Shown here: piece by piece, positions 1 to 28,794 of the stretch | How the letters are laid out: every line of letters starts with the position of its first letter | Numbering within the stretch: the stretch's first letter is position 1 | Origin: Hydractinia symbiolongicarpus | Lineage: Eukaryota; Cnidaria; Hydrozoa; Anthoathecata; Hydractiniidae | Direction: 5' to 3' | Assembly (NCBI RefSeq): GCF_029227915.1 | Contig: NC_079882.1 | Coordinates: 8,866,001 to 8,930,000, forward strand | Length of the DNA stretch: 64,000 bases | The notes under the pieces: generated by a model | What the model was told of the DNA's origin: nothing | The model's database searches: none | What the model saw: only the letters and a program-made list of their open reading frames with translations | Program-made: the position numbers and the translations under genes

Positions 1-49
1 AAACGTACTTTAGTGGCAAACATGAAAATTACATAAAACATTAAAATCT

Positions 50-3000
50 TTAAAAATTATTAACATCTCGAGCAGGTAAAAGATAATCAGACGTGAGAGG
101 AGATAAAACGAATCCATTGGATTGAGATGAAAATAAACTGCTTTCGCCAGAGGAGTTCGTTAAAATTGGATATAATTCAGAGGAAGCATCCTCACAAGTA
201 CTATCTGCGCATGACTGGACAGCGGTCGAAGTTTGACTTGAAGAATGCAAATTCACATCGGTGTAAACAAAAGTCTCACTTGAAAATCTTTCCTCGTGCT
301 TTTCGTTGTCCTCAAATATTTCGCCTTCATTATTCCACGAGTTTTCCATGATCCAGATATCCTTAGATGTCGGATTAGTTGAAAGGTAGTCATGGCAACA
401 CTCGACCATGTTAAGATTCACATCAAAATAATCCCCATTTGTACCTAGACTGGACGTCTTTTCACTATTGAGAACCGTCTTTGAAAGATCTTCAAAGGAC
501 ATTAATTTTTCGGATTGAATCACCTCACTAAAACAACAATGTTAACTTTCTGTCGAAGAATCTTCAGAAACGGTTGCGTTTGAAACACGCGATAGAAAAT
601 TAAAATAAACAATAAAAAAATGTAATGGGTCCTCCCTAAAATATACACTAGCGAGACAAAAAAATTGACTGCTTTTGAGAGGTCCCCCCTTTAAAGATTC
701 ATTTTTTTCCCTAATTAAATATAGAGAAAATAAAGTACTCCAGAGACGATAATGAGAAGCGAATAGCTCAGGGCCGAAACGCAACAAGAAAAGTTCCCGT
801 ACTTTTACAGACCCTTCGAAGCCCTTTTCACTGCGTATCTGAAAGAGTGTTCTAGTTAGAAAAACGACAATGCCCTGAATAAAAATAAAAAATAAATAAA
901 TTTAGCAGTATAAAAAAATTGTTGTAAAAAAGTGAAAACAAAAACATTTCTGCTGATATTCGCTTTATAGATAAATTTAAGACGAAATGCTCCGGCAAGA
1001 CCCCGTAATAAGTGTTCGGAATAAGATCTTACGCTGTGAGATTTTTTGTTATTCGTATAAAACTCCTGTCTTATAGAAAGTGTTTGATTTAGAGAGGTTC
1101 CACTCTGTAATATTCAACAAGTCATGTAAATGTTTTCGGCATGAATAAACTTTAGTAAAACAGAAATTTTAACGAACCTGCATTTCAATGAAAAGTGAGG
1201 TGACAATACCCCTGTACACTTATCTTGATCTTGTGTATATGAAGGTAGAAGTGGGTCTCTACGGCAAGAGTCTTTGTCGTATAGTATACCGTAAGTTAAA
1301 TGCTCAGTCGATGGGATCATAAAGGAATCACAACACTCCAGAGAAGAGTCATGTTTTGAATTTATATATTTGGAATCGTTTTCATTAAGTAAGCCTATGA
1401 AAAAATGTAAACGGTATATAGTATTGATAAAAAAGTAAACTGCTGAATTTAATTAATATTTACTCCCTACTTCTAATTTCTTCTTCTAAATCCTTGATGT
1501 AGATTACTGTGTGGAGGATAATACTTGCCTAAAACACAACGCAAACTTTTAATGGTCAAACTTATATATTTATAACATGCGTACGAAGTAATTAAGTTTT
1601 TTCTTCATTACAGAGTGCTCAATAATTTAATAGAGTCAATAAAATGTCACAAATGAATCATGCTGAAGATTGTGTTCACAGAAGGCATGAAACTTTAAGT
1701 TTTAACCATGAAGAATGGTTCCAAACGAAGTTTTTTTTTTCATTTGTGGCACTATTATTGATGATAAGTTATTATCTGTTATTTTAGAGAAAGAAGATGA
1801 AAAGGAGAGGATTTTTTATTTAAATTTATAAACTTTTTAAGTTTTTTGCTAAATCTGGGTTTATACACTTTCAAAAGCGTGTTTAATAAATAACACAGGT
1901 TCAGTAGAAGTAACACAAAAAGTTATCTTTTATTTCAACTGACTATTCTTACTATCTGAAGTCTTCTTGTCTAAACTTACTTTTGTTACATCACAATCTA
2001 GATAAGCTGGTAGCATCTGTTTTAATGAAACTAAAGCAGCTTCTTCTTCAACTTTTCTAAGAAAAATGCGTTTGATGTTTTCACTTGATGAAGAGTCGAT
2101 ACTAGAGGTTTTACGAACAAGAACAGGGGCTATTTGCAACGAATAAATGGCTATTTTAAAAACTGAAAATATGCGAAAAAGTCGTTGAAAAAATAAAATT
2201 TATTAAAGCACTTATATTTTTGCATGCTATTATCAGTAGTATTTCCACATGACATTTTTACTTCGTTAAAATATCTGACGTTCTACCCACAACCTCAATT
2301 CATTATTTTCGAGTTGAAAAGAGAATGTCAACTTTGTTTTACCCTGATCTGCAGATGCGCATTGAAAAGACAATAATATTTTCGCCGTCCAAAATAGTCC
2401 TGTCCTTGTTTCGATTTCTAATTGAGTTGTACTGATACTTATGAAAAAATATTCAAAAATATATGTTTACCTTGGTTGTTGAAGAACTTTAGCCATGTTG
2501 TTAAACTTGTCAGCTAAAACAAATAAAATGTCAGAAAATTGGATCAATTTTTGCACACGTCTAGCGTATAGCCGCGTGGTAAGGTACAAATGCATTCCGC
2601 GCACTAAAAGCTGTACGAAAAAGTGCGTCCATAATAGTTAGCTCCACAATATTTGGTCCTCTTTAAAAAACATAACAACAAATTTTAATGATTATATCCC
2701 ACATTTAATGTTTCTATTCCTTCCTCAAACCTTTAGTGTTGGCAAAAATAACTTTGGGAGAGTGCGCCTAGATACACGCGAAATTTCACCAAAGGGAGCG
2801 AAAAAAAATAAATGAGACGCGCAAAATTAACAATTACGCGTGACTCTATTGAAATAAAGGTATATACATAAGTAAGAGAAAGTATTGAGGAGTATTGGTT
2901 AAAAAAAGCAGATTCATACACTTACTTTCTTTTGAAAAACAGGTTCCTCTGTCATCTATAAATACTGGAGACGATTGTAAAACTAAAACAAAGAAACACA

Positions 3001-4901
3001 TACATATTTCTAGCAATTTTTGTACTAACTTAAAAGACTACAAAGTGTCAAAAAAATATAACAAAAAATGTTTTAATCTTCACTAAATTCATGATAACAC
3101 GGGTGTTTTCCAATAAACTGCTTGGCATTAATTTGAAATGCTTAACCTCTATCGTATGAGTGGGTTCACATATAGTGACTTATTTCTTGTCAAAAGCGAT
3201 TACGTTCGTTTTAATAATATCTAAACCAAAAATAACCAAACATGTACCTTTTAAGTTTCTCTTTTGAACAAACGAACCAAACTTTGTGCTTAAAATGACG
3301 TATTGGAATGACTCTCCAGCTGTTTTTGTGTCATCATCTTTCAGTCTTTTCAAAGTAAGTCTCCCACTGCTACATAAAACTTTGCTAGCAACGCGTTTTA
3401 CAGCACTGCTTATTGGTTTATATTGTTGTAAGAGTTTCTTTGTGTATGTTGATGACAACCATGATGAAATTGGGGCCAAAACAAAATCAGGATGGACAAA
3501 AACTTCATCGCTGTCGCTTTTTTTTTCTGTTACACTTACTCCTGCAATATTTTGACACGAGATTAAACCAGTTTGACTATCAATTACAAACTTTTTTGTT
3601 TTAGTGCAGTATACGTAATTACGTGGATCCACTGTTTTACGGTTTGTATATATACTTGGCAGTTTGGAGCTTAGATCTGCTCTTTGGCGTGTTAGCAATT
3701 CTAAAATACTTAAACTTGATTTCGGATGTTTGTAAAAACTTCTTGTTAATAAATTATTATTAGTCAATTCTGACGATGCTTTTGTCGATTCAGAATTTTC
3801 GATTTCTAGACAATTGTTTTTATTTGTAGAACTTCTTGTAACAATTACTTTAGTTCCATCAATGGTTTTTAATTCCAGTTTAGATTTTGGTAAAATCACT
3901 TTAAATTTGTTGAAACTTTCTATTGGCAGAACATAATTAACAGAGTTGCTAGCTTGATATTTTGTTGTATCAATGTTACCATCAGTCTCATCAACTTGAT
4001 ATTTAACAACTGAAGGTTCACAATAGTCTTCTTCTTTTTCAAATTTTGCATCTAAAAATAGATACAATATTGCATATTTAGGTCTAAAAATAATTTTTAA
4101 CACTTTAAAGCAAAACAAACAATAAATTATTGATAATAACAATCACAATAGTGACTAGTCCTATTTTGAAATTCTTGACACTACTATTAACGATAGTGAT
4201 AAGATAGCGATAAACAAATCGATACACAAAAAAGGACATGGTTGATTTCAATTAAACTACAGCAACTGACTTTTCATGTAGTTTGACACTGTTTGTTATA
4301 TCTCCTTGTTTATATTTTTGTATGCAAACTTCTGATAATGACTCTATGGTAAAATAGCTCGAAAGAATATATTTGGTTATAGCTTCTACTTGGCTTGGCA
4401 GTGATGGCTAAAAAATCAATCAGGTAAATTGTAAAAACAATTGAAAAAAATGAACTTGTTTTACAAACTTTAATAATTCTTTTATAGACACTGATAATAC
4501 TGCAGAACAACTACCAATAAAATACCTTGTATACTTGTATAACCATCACAGATTGAAGACACAACACTACTTCTTGTGTCACTTGCATGAAAGTTTTGAT
4601 GCAAACCGATAGGAGAATTTACATTCAACTTTCGAGATTCAGTAAGGATATTAGTGGGTTTCAAAACATCTTTCTTCTCACTAATGCTTGACGATGAACT
4701 GGACCGTTTTTTTGAAGCTGATAATGCTGACAAACCAGTAGATATTATAGTTTTGTTAATACCATCTGTTTTATTTTTGGCAAGAAACTTTTTTTGCAAA
4801 GTTTGTGACATTTGTAAAGGATTGATTCTCATGCAAGTCTTAGTTTCACTTTTTTCAAGAGTAATTTGAATCAGTGTTGCACTCTCTTTGCTTTCCAACA
4901 T
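50..4901 (-). CDS. Helix-loop-helix protein, about 693 aa, six coding exons (family unassigned)
   Basis: Proposed exons, all in phase: 4901-4526, 4051-3248, 2129-1981, 1528-1471, 1394-1178 and 527-50 (stop). The joins total 2082 nt. Exons 1-2 encode a Ser/Lys-rich, low-complexity segment with no domain I recognise. Across the exon 3/exon 4 junction (about residues 417-462) the sequence reads as an HLH: helix 1 contains ALVSLKQMLPAYL, and helix 2 contains ASIILHTVIYIKDLEEEI, running into a short zipper-like stretch. The residues before helix 1 do not form the usual basic region (no ERxR), so DNA binding by this protein alone is doubtful; it may act as a dimer partner or inhibitor. The C-terminal exons are acidic and Ser/Thr-rich. 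Reading through the exon 3 donor (GTAAGT) gives a stop at 1930 and a short form. The exon 4 donor (GTAGGG) is the weakest join; a nearby GTAAAT donor gives the wrong phase. The 3' UTR runs off the window. Function is inferred from the fold only. Confidence 0.68.
1644..1787 (+). CDS. Possible 47-aa tail-anchored micropeptide
   Basis: A short ATG-to-TAG frame antisense to intron 3 of the HLH gene. The N-terminal two thirds is polar and His/Glu-rich; the last roughly 18 residues are hydrophobic (core FVALLLMISYYLLF), as in a single C-terminal membrane anchor. A pyrimidine-rich ATTACAG acceptor-like site lies about 30 bp upstream. I recognise no family, and a frame this short can occur by chance in AT-rich DNA. 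Confidence 0.18.
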   Translation: MSQMNHAEDCVHRRHETLSFNHEEWFQTKFFFSFVALLLMISYYLLF

Positions 4902-7900
4902 TTATAAATAAAACTGCAAGTTTATTAAATCTTTTCTTTCAAGAAAAGTCTTCTATAATAATTTTAAATACCTAAAAAAATATAAAACTATACAACGTTA
5001 CGCTTAGAATGCAACCAATTTTTTTCAGTTGCTTTTTAACTCCAGAAGCATCTGGTATAAAAGAACTAGGATTTAAAAACAATAATAAAAGGAAAAAAGT
5101 TTTATGTATAAATGTCTTGCCTGTTTGATTTATAATCTCATTCAAACCAGCATTCCCAGTTAATTGAACAAGATAGTTACCCAGTTAGTTAACGCTGGTA
5201 GTGGCTAATTTTTTGAGTACAAACTCAAAAAACCCTTTATTTAGGGTCAAAAGCACATTTAATTTAGCAGACTTTAAATTGCCAACTTCTGTCTAGTTAT
5301 TATTTTATTAATAGAGCATTATGTTCAGTATGAAGCGTGGTGACACAATGTTACTTGGCAACAGTTTTTTCACAATGTTTATATGAATTATTTCGATATT
5401 GTAAAATTGAAATGAACTGCTTAAGATTATACAAACGTTCCTTATAAGACAGTCAACTGTCCAAGGTGTCCACTTTTATCCTGCCATAATTGATAATTAA
5501 GTTTTGTCTCTGTTATTGCTGAATTTAAATGGTAGAGAGACGAGGTAATTTATTTTATTCCTTATTATGCTATTCCATGCATCCTTGACCACCTGTTAGC
5601 AAGAAGTAATTAAATGTACTTGGGCATTACTATGATTCTTGTTGCAATTATAATTGGCATTTTAAATTGGCTCAGACAGAGAGCAAGCATTCTAATACAG
5701 ATTCATTCGGCAACAAATAACTTTTGCAACACTTTACCAACTTTTACCTTGAAGACTAAACCCCCATAATCTGTGAAGTGTGACAAGTTAGTTGTCAAAA
5801 AATAAATAAAAATGACTTAGGTGTAAACTTTAAAAACTTTGTGTACTAACTTAAAAATATGTGCATATTACACTTGTCTGTTCACAGAGGCGTGTATTGG
5901 TTTAGGCATTTTCTAGTTCCCTCATTTTTTTTGTCTACAGGCAAAATCAAAATGGCTATTTTTTAGTGATACGAGGCTATATGAAAATATTTGGAAATAA
6001 TTACTTTTCAAGAATAATTTCTGGACTATATATTACTCCTTAGTATTATTCAAGACTTTCTGCAAACAAATATGTGTTTATATTTGTGTTTCTCATATGT
6101 AATAATCTCCAAATGAGTATATGCACTCCCGAAAAGCGTGCAGAGGTAAATCGGCCCTAAGAAACATATATAACACATATATTTTATCACACTTACTTCA
6201 ATAATAATTTTAGAATTGACACACCTCGCCTGTTGTGATCTAATAATCAAGATAATTCCTGCAGATCTTCATAACAAGAATATTTGGAAGATTCTTTGGA
6301 AGTTAAAGAAAAAGTATTTGGATTTGTAAATTTGAGAAAACTGCCAATGCCTTTTGCCTTTGTTATGACAACCATATTCTATTTGGGAAAGTGTTAAAAC
6401 TTTAAATATAAATAATCCTTGACTTTCTTCCAAAAGCTCCTACACTTTCCTGAATGCAACCTAGTTATTCCCAAAATGCAAAACATCACCCTAAATCTGG
6501 GCACAAAAAAAACCTATGGAGTAAACAAACAAGGTTGTATTATATACTTATTAACCACATACTTGTTGAGCAGTCAATAACAATTAACTAGTCAATAAGC
6601 CTTTTTATTTAAGTGAAAAAGAAACAAAAAATATCCATCATTTGAATTTTAATAACGTCAGCAACAACCCATTAATGCCCAAAAAAAAAATTGAGAATTT
6701 TTTTTCTTTGTTGCCATTTTGTAGAGCTGATCAAAAAATGTATAGAGTTATGCGCTTTTGACGAACAGTTAAAGAGATACTGGGGTTGGGGGTCTGAGGA
6801 TAAACAAACAAAAATCTTTTAACAAAGTTTGTTCATGTTACCATTCACAGTATAACTGCATTTAACATTTTTGTCAAGGTAATGTTCAGGAACAATGGAA
6901 TACAAGGCTTGATGTGGTGCTGTTAGTAAACAATCCAGGCATTAGAGGAAAGGCATGTACAAGATCACAGAAAGATTTTTGATAGACAAAGAAATGTCAA
7001 CATGTTTTTTCTACCTTAGTAAGTTCCAATAATGGTTCCAGGATATTAGTTTTACGACTTTTATCCTACTCATACTGCTTAGACCTCTCCCCTTTGATTG
7101 CAGAAAAGTTTTGTCATCACCAGGCACCTTTATTCTCAAGTGTGGATGGTATATATAAATATCAATTAATTCTCGCTGTTAATAATTTTATGGATTACCT
7201 TTTTGCGGAGGCTTAATCATTTATTACCTTTTTTTCGGAAGCTTATTTTGCGAATTCGGAAAAAAACAACTCAGCTATTTCCACAGAATTATTTAGTTAT
7301 ATAGCTAAATAACTAAACAGAAAAAATATATTTTATATATATTTTCTTATTGAAAATCTGACCTAAAAGGTTTCATCAACTGTTGCATCTTCCTTTCTTC
7401 TCTGTTTTCTTTTTCTTCTCCCTCACCGAAACACATGTCCGACGATTCCGAGAAATAAAAACAAACAAAACTGATTACGCGCGAATGGGTGCTTTATTCT
7501 GCGGAACAGACAACTACAATACAGCGATGCTGGATAAGCCTTTCAACACCTCTCGACAAAATTGACTAATACAGTTTTTAAATCAAAAAAAAATAATTTC
7601 CAGATAAAAACAAAGAACTAAAAATTCATTTTTTGAGAGTAAGGTCATAAAAGCAAAAACAAAGGTCATCTTGTAAATTTGTTATATCTACAATGTTAAA
7701 TTTTACAAGAACGTTCAGTCACGTGACTTATACCACCTCCCATGGAACGGCCGTTGTTTTCGGTCTCTGTATGAAACTGAGATCAAACATGAAGAGAGTA
7801 AAAACGTTCGATCGGCTTGTGAAGGCTTGATGAAATTGACACATAATAGCTGTACATTGTATATTAGCTGACATGATGGCATTTAGTATTTGTCACGAGG

Positions 7901-8025
7901 GAGGATAGAAAAAATAGATATCTGCCATAATAGTAACTACTATATTAGTAGTTTTTAATAGACACAAATTAATAGCTTGCTAAAGCCAGTTGGTTTAGCG
8001 GCAAAATAAACAATTCCCATACATC
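4902..8025. other. Intergenic region between divergent HLH and ROCK genes
   Basis: About 3.1 kb separating the start codons of two divergently transcribed genes, so it should hold both promoters. I see no convincing exon on either strand. A somewhat GC-richer block at about 7700-7810 lies just upstream of ROCK and contains a perfect GTCACGTGAC palindrome (separate entry). Confidence 0.5.
7718..7727. promoter_or_regulatory. CLEAR-type E-box GTCACGTGAC upstream of ROCK
   Basis: A perfect 10-bp palindrome with a CACGTG core, about 300 bp before the ROCK start codon in the putative promoter. It matches the CLEAR consensus bound by the MiT/TFE family of bHLH-zip factors in vertebrates, and generally by CACGTG-binding bHLH-zip factors. 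Occupancy here is inference. Confidence 0.35.
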
Positions 8026-24168
<16,143 letters not shown>

Positions 24169-24175
24169 TTCCAAG

Positions 24176-24253
24176 TAAGTTGTTACATTCTTTTTTTCCG
24201 AAAGTCTACATCGCAAGGGTATTTAGGGTAAATCTTCCTATTTTTTATTTAGT
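24176..24253 (+). other. Probable intron in the ROCK 3' UTR
   Basis: A strong donor (CCAA then GTAAGT) lies eight bases after the stop codon, and a pyrimidine-rich acceptor TTTTATTTAG lies at about 24244-24253. The stop-to-junction distance is well under 50 nt, so a spliced 3' UTR would not trigger nonsense-mediated decay by the usual rule. Confidence 0.5.
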
Positions 24254-25021
24254 GTAATCGTATATCACGCATCTCTTTTACAAAACAACTCCGAAGAATA
24301 CCAATACAGCATCTTACCCAGTGGACTGATCATGAACGTGCTCTATCTTAGTTGATTTTCTCTACATAAAATTATCCTCGCATAGCTGCCTTCAATTGAG
24401 GTTTTATTTGTAATTCTTATACACCAGAATTTTTCTACCATTTTTTACATCTTTTATAAATGTTTGTACACAAGCGCTAGGTCAAATTTTTGGTCTTTGT
24501 ATACAAGCAAGAAAAATTATCGGAAAAGAGGAAAACAAACACTCCTTTTTGGTTATTTTCGGCATCTACGAGGAGAGTCCATGTGAGTTTTTTTACATCA
24601 TGAATTTGCTATCATTCATAGTTAACACGTAGTGGGTTTTTTAGGACGTTTTCTCTACTGTATGATATTGTGGGAAATCTGAGTAATTTATTAGCTTTTT
24701 TAAATTCCATCCCGCGTACGTATATTGTGTAAAATAATTAATTGTTAGTTTGTTTTTGTTTTTGTTGCTCTGATTATAGATTCAGATATTATCTTATAAA
24801 CTCTCCTTCGCTGATAGAAGAGTGCATATCTAGTGTGATGAAAGTTAGGTTATTTTTTATTGTATTAAACTCTGCGGTGATGAAATTATCGACGTGCGCT
24901 AAACAGATCTTATTTTATAAAACATAGATAAAGAAACCATTTTATCGACTTTGCTCATCGTTAAGAGGTATGTGCTGAAATATCGTATTCAGCACTAAAC
25001 CTCTATGTAAAATGTACTGAA

Positions 25022-25027
25022 AATAAA
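25022..25027 (+). terminator. Probable ROCK polyadenylation signal
   Basis: AATAAA about 850 bp after the ROCK stop codon, followed by a T-rich stretch. It is chosen over nearer AT-rich hexamer variants because it is canonical; transcript ends cannot be seen in the sequence. Confidence 0.4.
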
Positions 25028-25199
25028 AAAAGTTATTTGTAGTTAAAGATTGATTTTTTATTTTGTGTCCTCAAGTTTGTCGTCAATTTTGACCAAAAAT
25101 GGCACGTGGTGTAAAAAGCATTAGAATTTTAACTTGTTTGAAATTTTTATTCGGTACAAATATATGTTCATTCCACACCTAACCAATTTAAAAGATAAA

Positions 25200-25235
25200 T
25201 AAATAAACAAATAAATGAATGAATAAATAAATACG
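25200..25235. repeat. (TAAA/TGAA)n simple repeat
   Basis: Imperfect tetranucleotide tract of TAAA, CAAA and TGAA units. Confidence 0.85.
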
Positions 25236-25424
25236 GCCTTCTGTTAAAACACCAAAATTCAATCTCAGTTACTTTAATTAAAAAAGCTTTTGTTAATTTT
25301 AGCGATTTTTTGCCCGTTTTGCGAAACTTTGTCTCGAGAAAGTTTTGGTATAAACTTCCTAAATCGACAATTCGCGAAATTTTATCCATTAAATTATTTT
25401 TCAAACTTCAGTTCTAAAAAGCTT

Positions 25425-25565
25425 ACCGACTGGTAGCCTTGTGGTAGAGCGTTCGCTTCCACTGCTGGGAGCTTTATATGCGCTAGGACCCCTTTCGCAG
25501 GATCCTTATTGATAACAGTTTTATTAGAAACTGAAGATGCTATCCTGGGTAAATAAAAAAAAAAG
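25425..25565 (+). repeat. tRNA-derived SINE fragment
   Basis: The head GTAGCCTTGTGGTAGAGCG with GTTCGCTTCC resembles a tRNA A-box region and matches the SINE head at 61274. After it come TTGATAACAG, GAAGATGCTAT and GGTAAATA followed by an A-run, shared with the intron-37 copy at 23745-23930. The B-box is not clear, so this is a fragment rather than a functional tRNA. Confidence 0.6.
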
Positions 25566-26274
25566 AAATGCATTCAAATTTCCAAAAATATTCAAAACTC
25601 TTTTTGCATAGACTTGCATAGACAAGTATTTTAAAGCGTTCAAGTAACAACGCTCTGGAAATGACTTCGATGCCCATTTTCAAAACATTGTTTGGCTACT
25701 TAGGAAAAACCCCCATAAAATTGTTTAGTCATTGTTTACCTGTGTAAGATCTACGGGGCAAATTGTTTATTTTTTACTTTTTTGCCCCAAACAAAATTTT
25801 ATAGCAATTGTTTAAAAATTTTGACACTTCGGTGCGATTGTTTGAAAGTTTCTCCAAAAAATATGTCACGAGGTTTTGGACTCGTCTGATTTCAGTAGAT
25901 TGAAAGTTCAATGTGATCGCAAAAAATGTAGATTTTCTTGTTCTTAACTAAAAGTCTCTGTTCCCACACTATGTTCATGTCACTGATTGTTCTGTCCTTT
26001 GCGATAGTATGTTGCAGTTTTGCAACCTCGTCACCCTTTATTTAGCGCCCTCCCTTTATTTAGCCCCTTTTCTATCAAGCCCCCGTCTAAAACCTCCAGA
26101 ATGTAATAAGCCTCCCCCTCCCCCGGGGGCTTAAAAGAGGAATTACGGTATCAGTCACAGTCTATCGACCAATTAGAATGGCTATATCAGCCGTTTTGTG
26201 CATTAAAATTAGCAGATCCGAGAATTCCGGTCGCTTTTTCACGTACAATGGCAGGTTATCAAAATGCTTGCTAT

Positions 26275-26356
26275 CCAACCTCGTCCCTAGGGCTCTTTTG
26301 ACGACGGCCGGCCGAGATCGATCGGAAGAAAAAAACAACCCTGGGGACGAGGTTGG
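26275..26356. mobile_element. MITE with CCAACCTCGTCCC inverted termini (82 bp)
   Basis: Terminal inverted repeats CCAACCTCGTCCCTAGGG (26275-26292) and CCCTGGGGACGAGGTTGG (26339-26356) differ at one position. The GC-rich centre is itself near-palindromic (GGCCGGCC, GATCGATC). It is non-coding, so it would need a transposase supplied elsewhere. Confidence 0.75.
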
Positions 26357-26965
26357 TGTGCTATCTTCTCTCGTTCACAAACTTTTGTAAACATTAAAAA
26401 CTCAATGTGTGCAACGTAATTGTTGCTTTGGGTTGCAGGAGAGCAACGAAAAATTGTACGTTTTCCGATTTTCACGAATTAAAAAGATGCCAGTCGCTTG
26501 CAGACGAGGGTGCGATGCCAAGGTCTTTTCGCCGTCATATCGAAAAGGCAAAAATCCCTACAAACAAATGTGGATCCGCTTCTATAACCAGTTAATATTG
26601 GATAAAACGTTGATTCTATCTTGTTAAAAATAGAAATCATCTCTTCAAAAACTTTGGTAAGTGATATGTTGACAAAGTTGATTTGGTAAATGAACACTCA
26701 TATTAAGATCAAATCATCATCTGTGAGACATATGTTAAAATGTGGATTAATATCCTAATAGTTATTTTCAAGTGTGCCCACCCGCTAAAATCATTTTAAA
26801 AAATTGCGCACCTATGGGGACCTTTAAAAGAAAAAACGGATAGGAAAACAAGACAGAGAAGAACCAAAATTGAAGAGTGACTTACCAGCAAGGCATATTT
26901 TAGAACATCCGCTAATAATAGTAACTGCAACATATAAATTTAGCTTAACCTAAAACAATATAATA

Positions 26966-27003
26966 ATTTATATATATAATAACATATATATATATAAATA
27001 TAT
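26966..27003. repeat. (TA)n-rich tract
   Basis: Alternating TA microsatellite interrupted by short A/T runs. Confidence 0.8.
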
Positions 27004-28294
27004 AAATTAAACTTATCATCCTCAACTGCTTCTTCTTTCTTTCATTTTGTCCTTTATACCACCCATAATTTTTGGAATTAATTCATTATTTCTTACTCTT
27101 TAAAAATCATTGTTGTTTTTCCTCAATCAATACCTCAAATATCTTGCCTTGACTTCGATAGAACCCTGATATTTTACTCTTCTTAGTTTTGGAGAGATAG
27201 TTACAATATTAATGGCATAACTTTCGTATAAAAGCTATGTAACACGTTTAAGACATTCCGCGTCTCTTTTGTTTCCTCTGATAGTAACATATTACTCCTA
27301 TTTATAACAGCTAAATATATCTTATCTTTTAAGAAAGTAAAATCAGAGAAGTTCAATGAATTTAACGAAGCTTGGCAGAAATCTGTATTGTCATGCTCGA
27401 TCGCTATTTGTAAGTAGCGACGGGCGAATTCCCACATATTTTTCCCACAAATGAATTCCCATGTGGATTTTTCAAGGATTTATGCGAGTAATATTTTTTA
27501 ATTTTGCAAAGTGAACTTTTTTTAATAAACGGAATAATGCTCTCAAGAAAATGGTTCCGACGGTACTGGAGCACTGAATATTTGGGAATTTCAAGTTTCT
27601 AAGAAATGGCTACAAAAATGGGAAAATAAGTAAAGTCTATCGTTGATACAAAAAAAATATTTAAATTTCAATCTTTTTTGTGCTGTACGCCAAATAGAAT
27701 CAATGCTAAATTTCCTCCGAATAAGGTACCTTGCTAAATTGACCATATATGCACAAACTGCAAAAAACTTGAGCACTCTATAGTTCGACCGATCTTTACT
27801 CCCTGTGCGTGTTCGCGTTAAAAAAGCTACTTTTTTGAAAAATCCTATAGCTTCACTCAAAACAAGGAAAAATATATATATAATATCGAAGTTGATTTTG
27901 TCCAACTTTTTCAATATCATAAAAATGATACTTAATTTGGTCATTCGCGATAGTTAAACATTTCAGTTCCGGATATTGGTCAGTTAATTTCACTGCATCT
28001 TAAGAGCATTGCAAGTATCTTAAAAAGCTTGAGAGTTATAGCAAAAAACATTGACCCTTTTGAACTTGTAAATCTAAGAAAATTTACGTGACTGAAAAAC
28101 TAAGTAAAAAGGATGCCTCTTTGATATTCAAAACACAAAAAATGTATAAAGAGCAATGTTACTCTAAGTTTCTTGTTAAAAATATAACTACAACATTATA
28201 TCTGCCATATGATATTCTGCACCATGAATAATATCATCAATAAAGACTTTTATTTAACGGTATTCGTTCGGCAATGTTGATGTGTTTTTTATAG

Positions 28295-28328
28295 GGCGCC
28301 CAAATATATAAACTATATATAAGGCGCC
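28295..28328. repeat. 34-bp palindrome with GGCGCC ends
   Basis: GGCGCC at both ends encloses ATATATA, AAC and TATATAT in inverted order. A second small inverted repeat (CTGGTCA / TGACCAG) follows at about 28352-28379. No gene is close by; the role is unknown. Confidence 0.6.
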
Positions 28329-28794
28329 AAAGCATCTACAACATAAAAAATGCTGGTCATCCCTGACGGTGGTGACCAGGGACTGAAAGAGTTAAATGAT
28401 CAACAATGTGTGTAATTCAGGAACATTAAATTTTTCGCTAATAAGCCATATTAAAAGAATATGCGAACATAAACTTTTGTAAATTGAATGCTTCTGAAAG
28501 ATTTCACGTATAGTAACTTTCAGGATTGAACATCAAAACGTCTTATTTTATTACAGAAGCATAAAATTGAAACGGAAACAGACCACTTTTATTTTCTTAT
28601 TTTTGTAAACCTTTCACAGATGGTCAATGTGGTTGCAAAGAATAAACTTTAAAACAAAATATCCCATGATGACTTAACATTTGATCCTCAGGGAAAGTAA
28701 GAAACCTGGAACATATATAAATATAAATATTAGCCACTATCAAACATACACAACATTACATTAGTTTTCTTTTCCAATAAAAAAACTTTCTCTG

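Larger units (their letters stand above)
24169..28794. other. ROCK 3' UTR and intergenic region
   Basis: The ROCK 3' UTR probably ends near the AATAAA at 25022-25027. Beyond it lie a SINE fragment, a (TAAA)n tract, a MITE, a TA-rich tract and a GGCGCC palindrome (separate entries). Open frames at 27201-27437 and 27591-27944 on the minus strand are AT-rich and motif-free; I could not link them to splice sites and do not call them genes. Confidence 0.45.

Noticed and set aside
542-787. 81-codon minus-strand frame beside the last HLH exon
   Set aside because: No acceptor/donor pair joins it in phase, and it lies within the intron between exons 5 and 6.
4252-4397. Open segment starting after a TTTTTTAG acceptor in HLH intron 1, reading PSLPSQVEAITKYI and ending in a stop
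   Set aside because: It could be an alternative last exon using a GTAGTT donor, but the direct exon 1 to exon 2 join uses a better donor and continues into the HLH. Kept out for lack of support.
7383-7565. 60-codon plus-strand frame upstream of ROCK
   Set aside because: Starts with a low-complexity Phe/Ser run, has no motif, and probably lies in the promoter or 5' region.
25425-25505. Functional tRNA gene
   Set aside because: Only an A-box-like head is present. There is no acceptor stem pairing or clear B-box; it is better explained as a SINE fragment.
27201-27944. Two minus-strand frames of 78 and 117 codons
   Set aside because: AT-rich, no domains, no convincing splice sites, no relation to each other.
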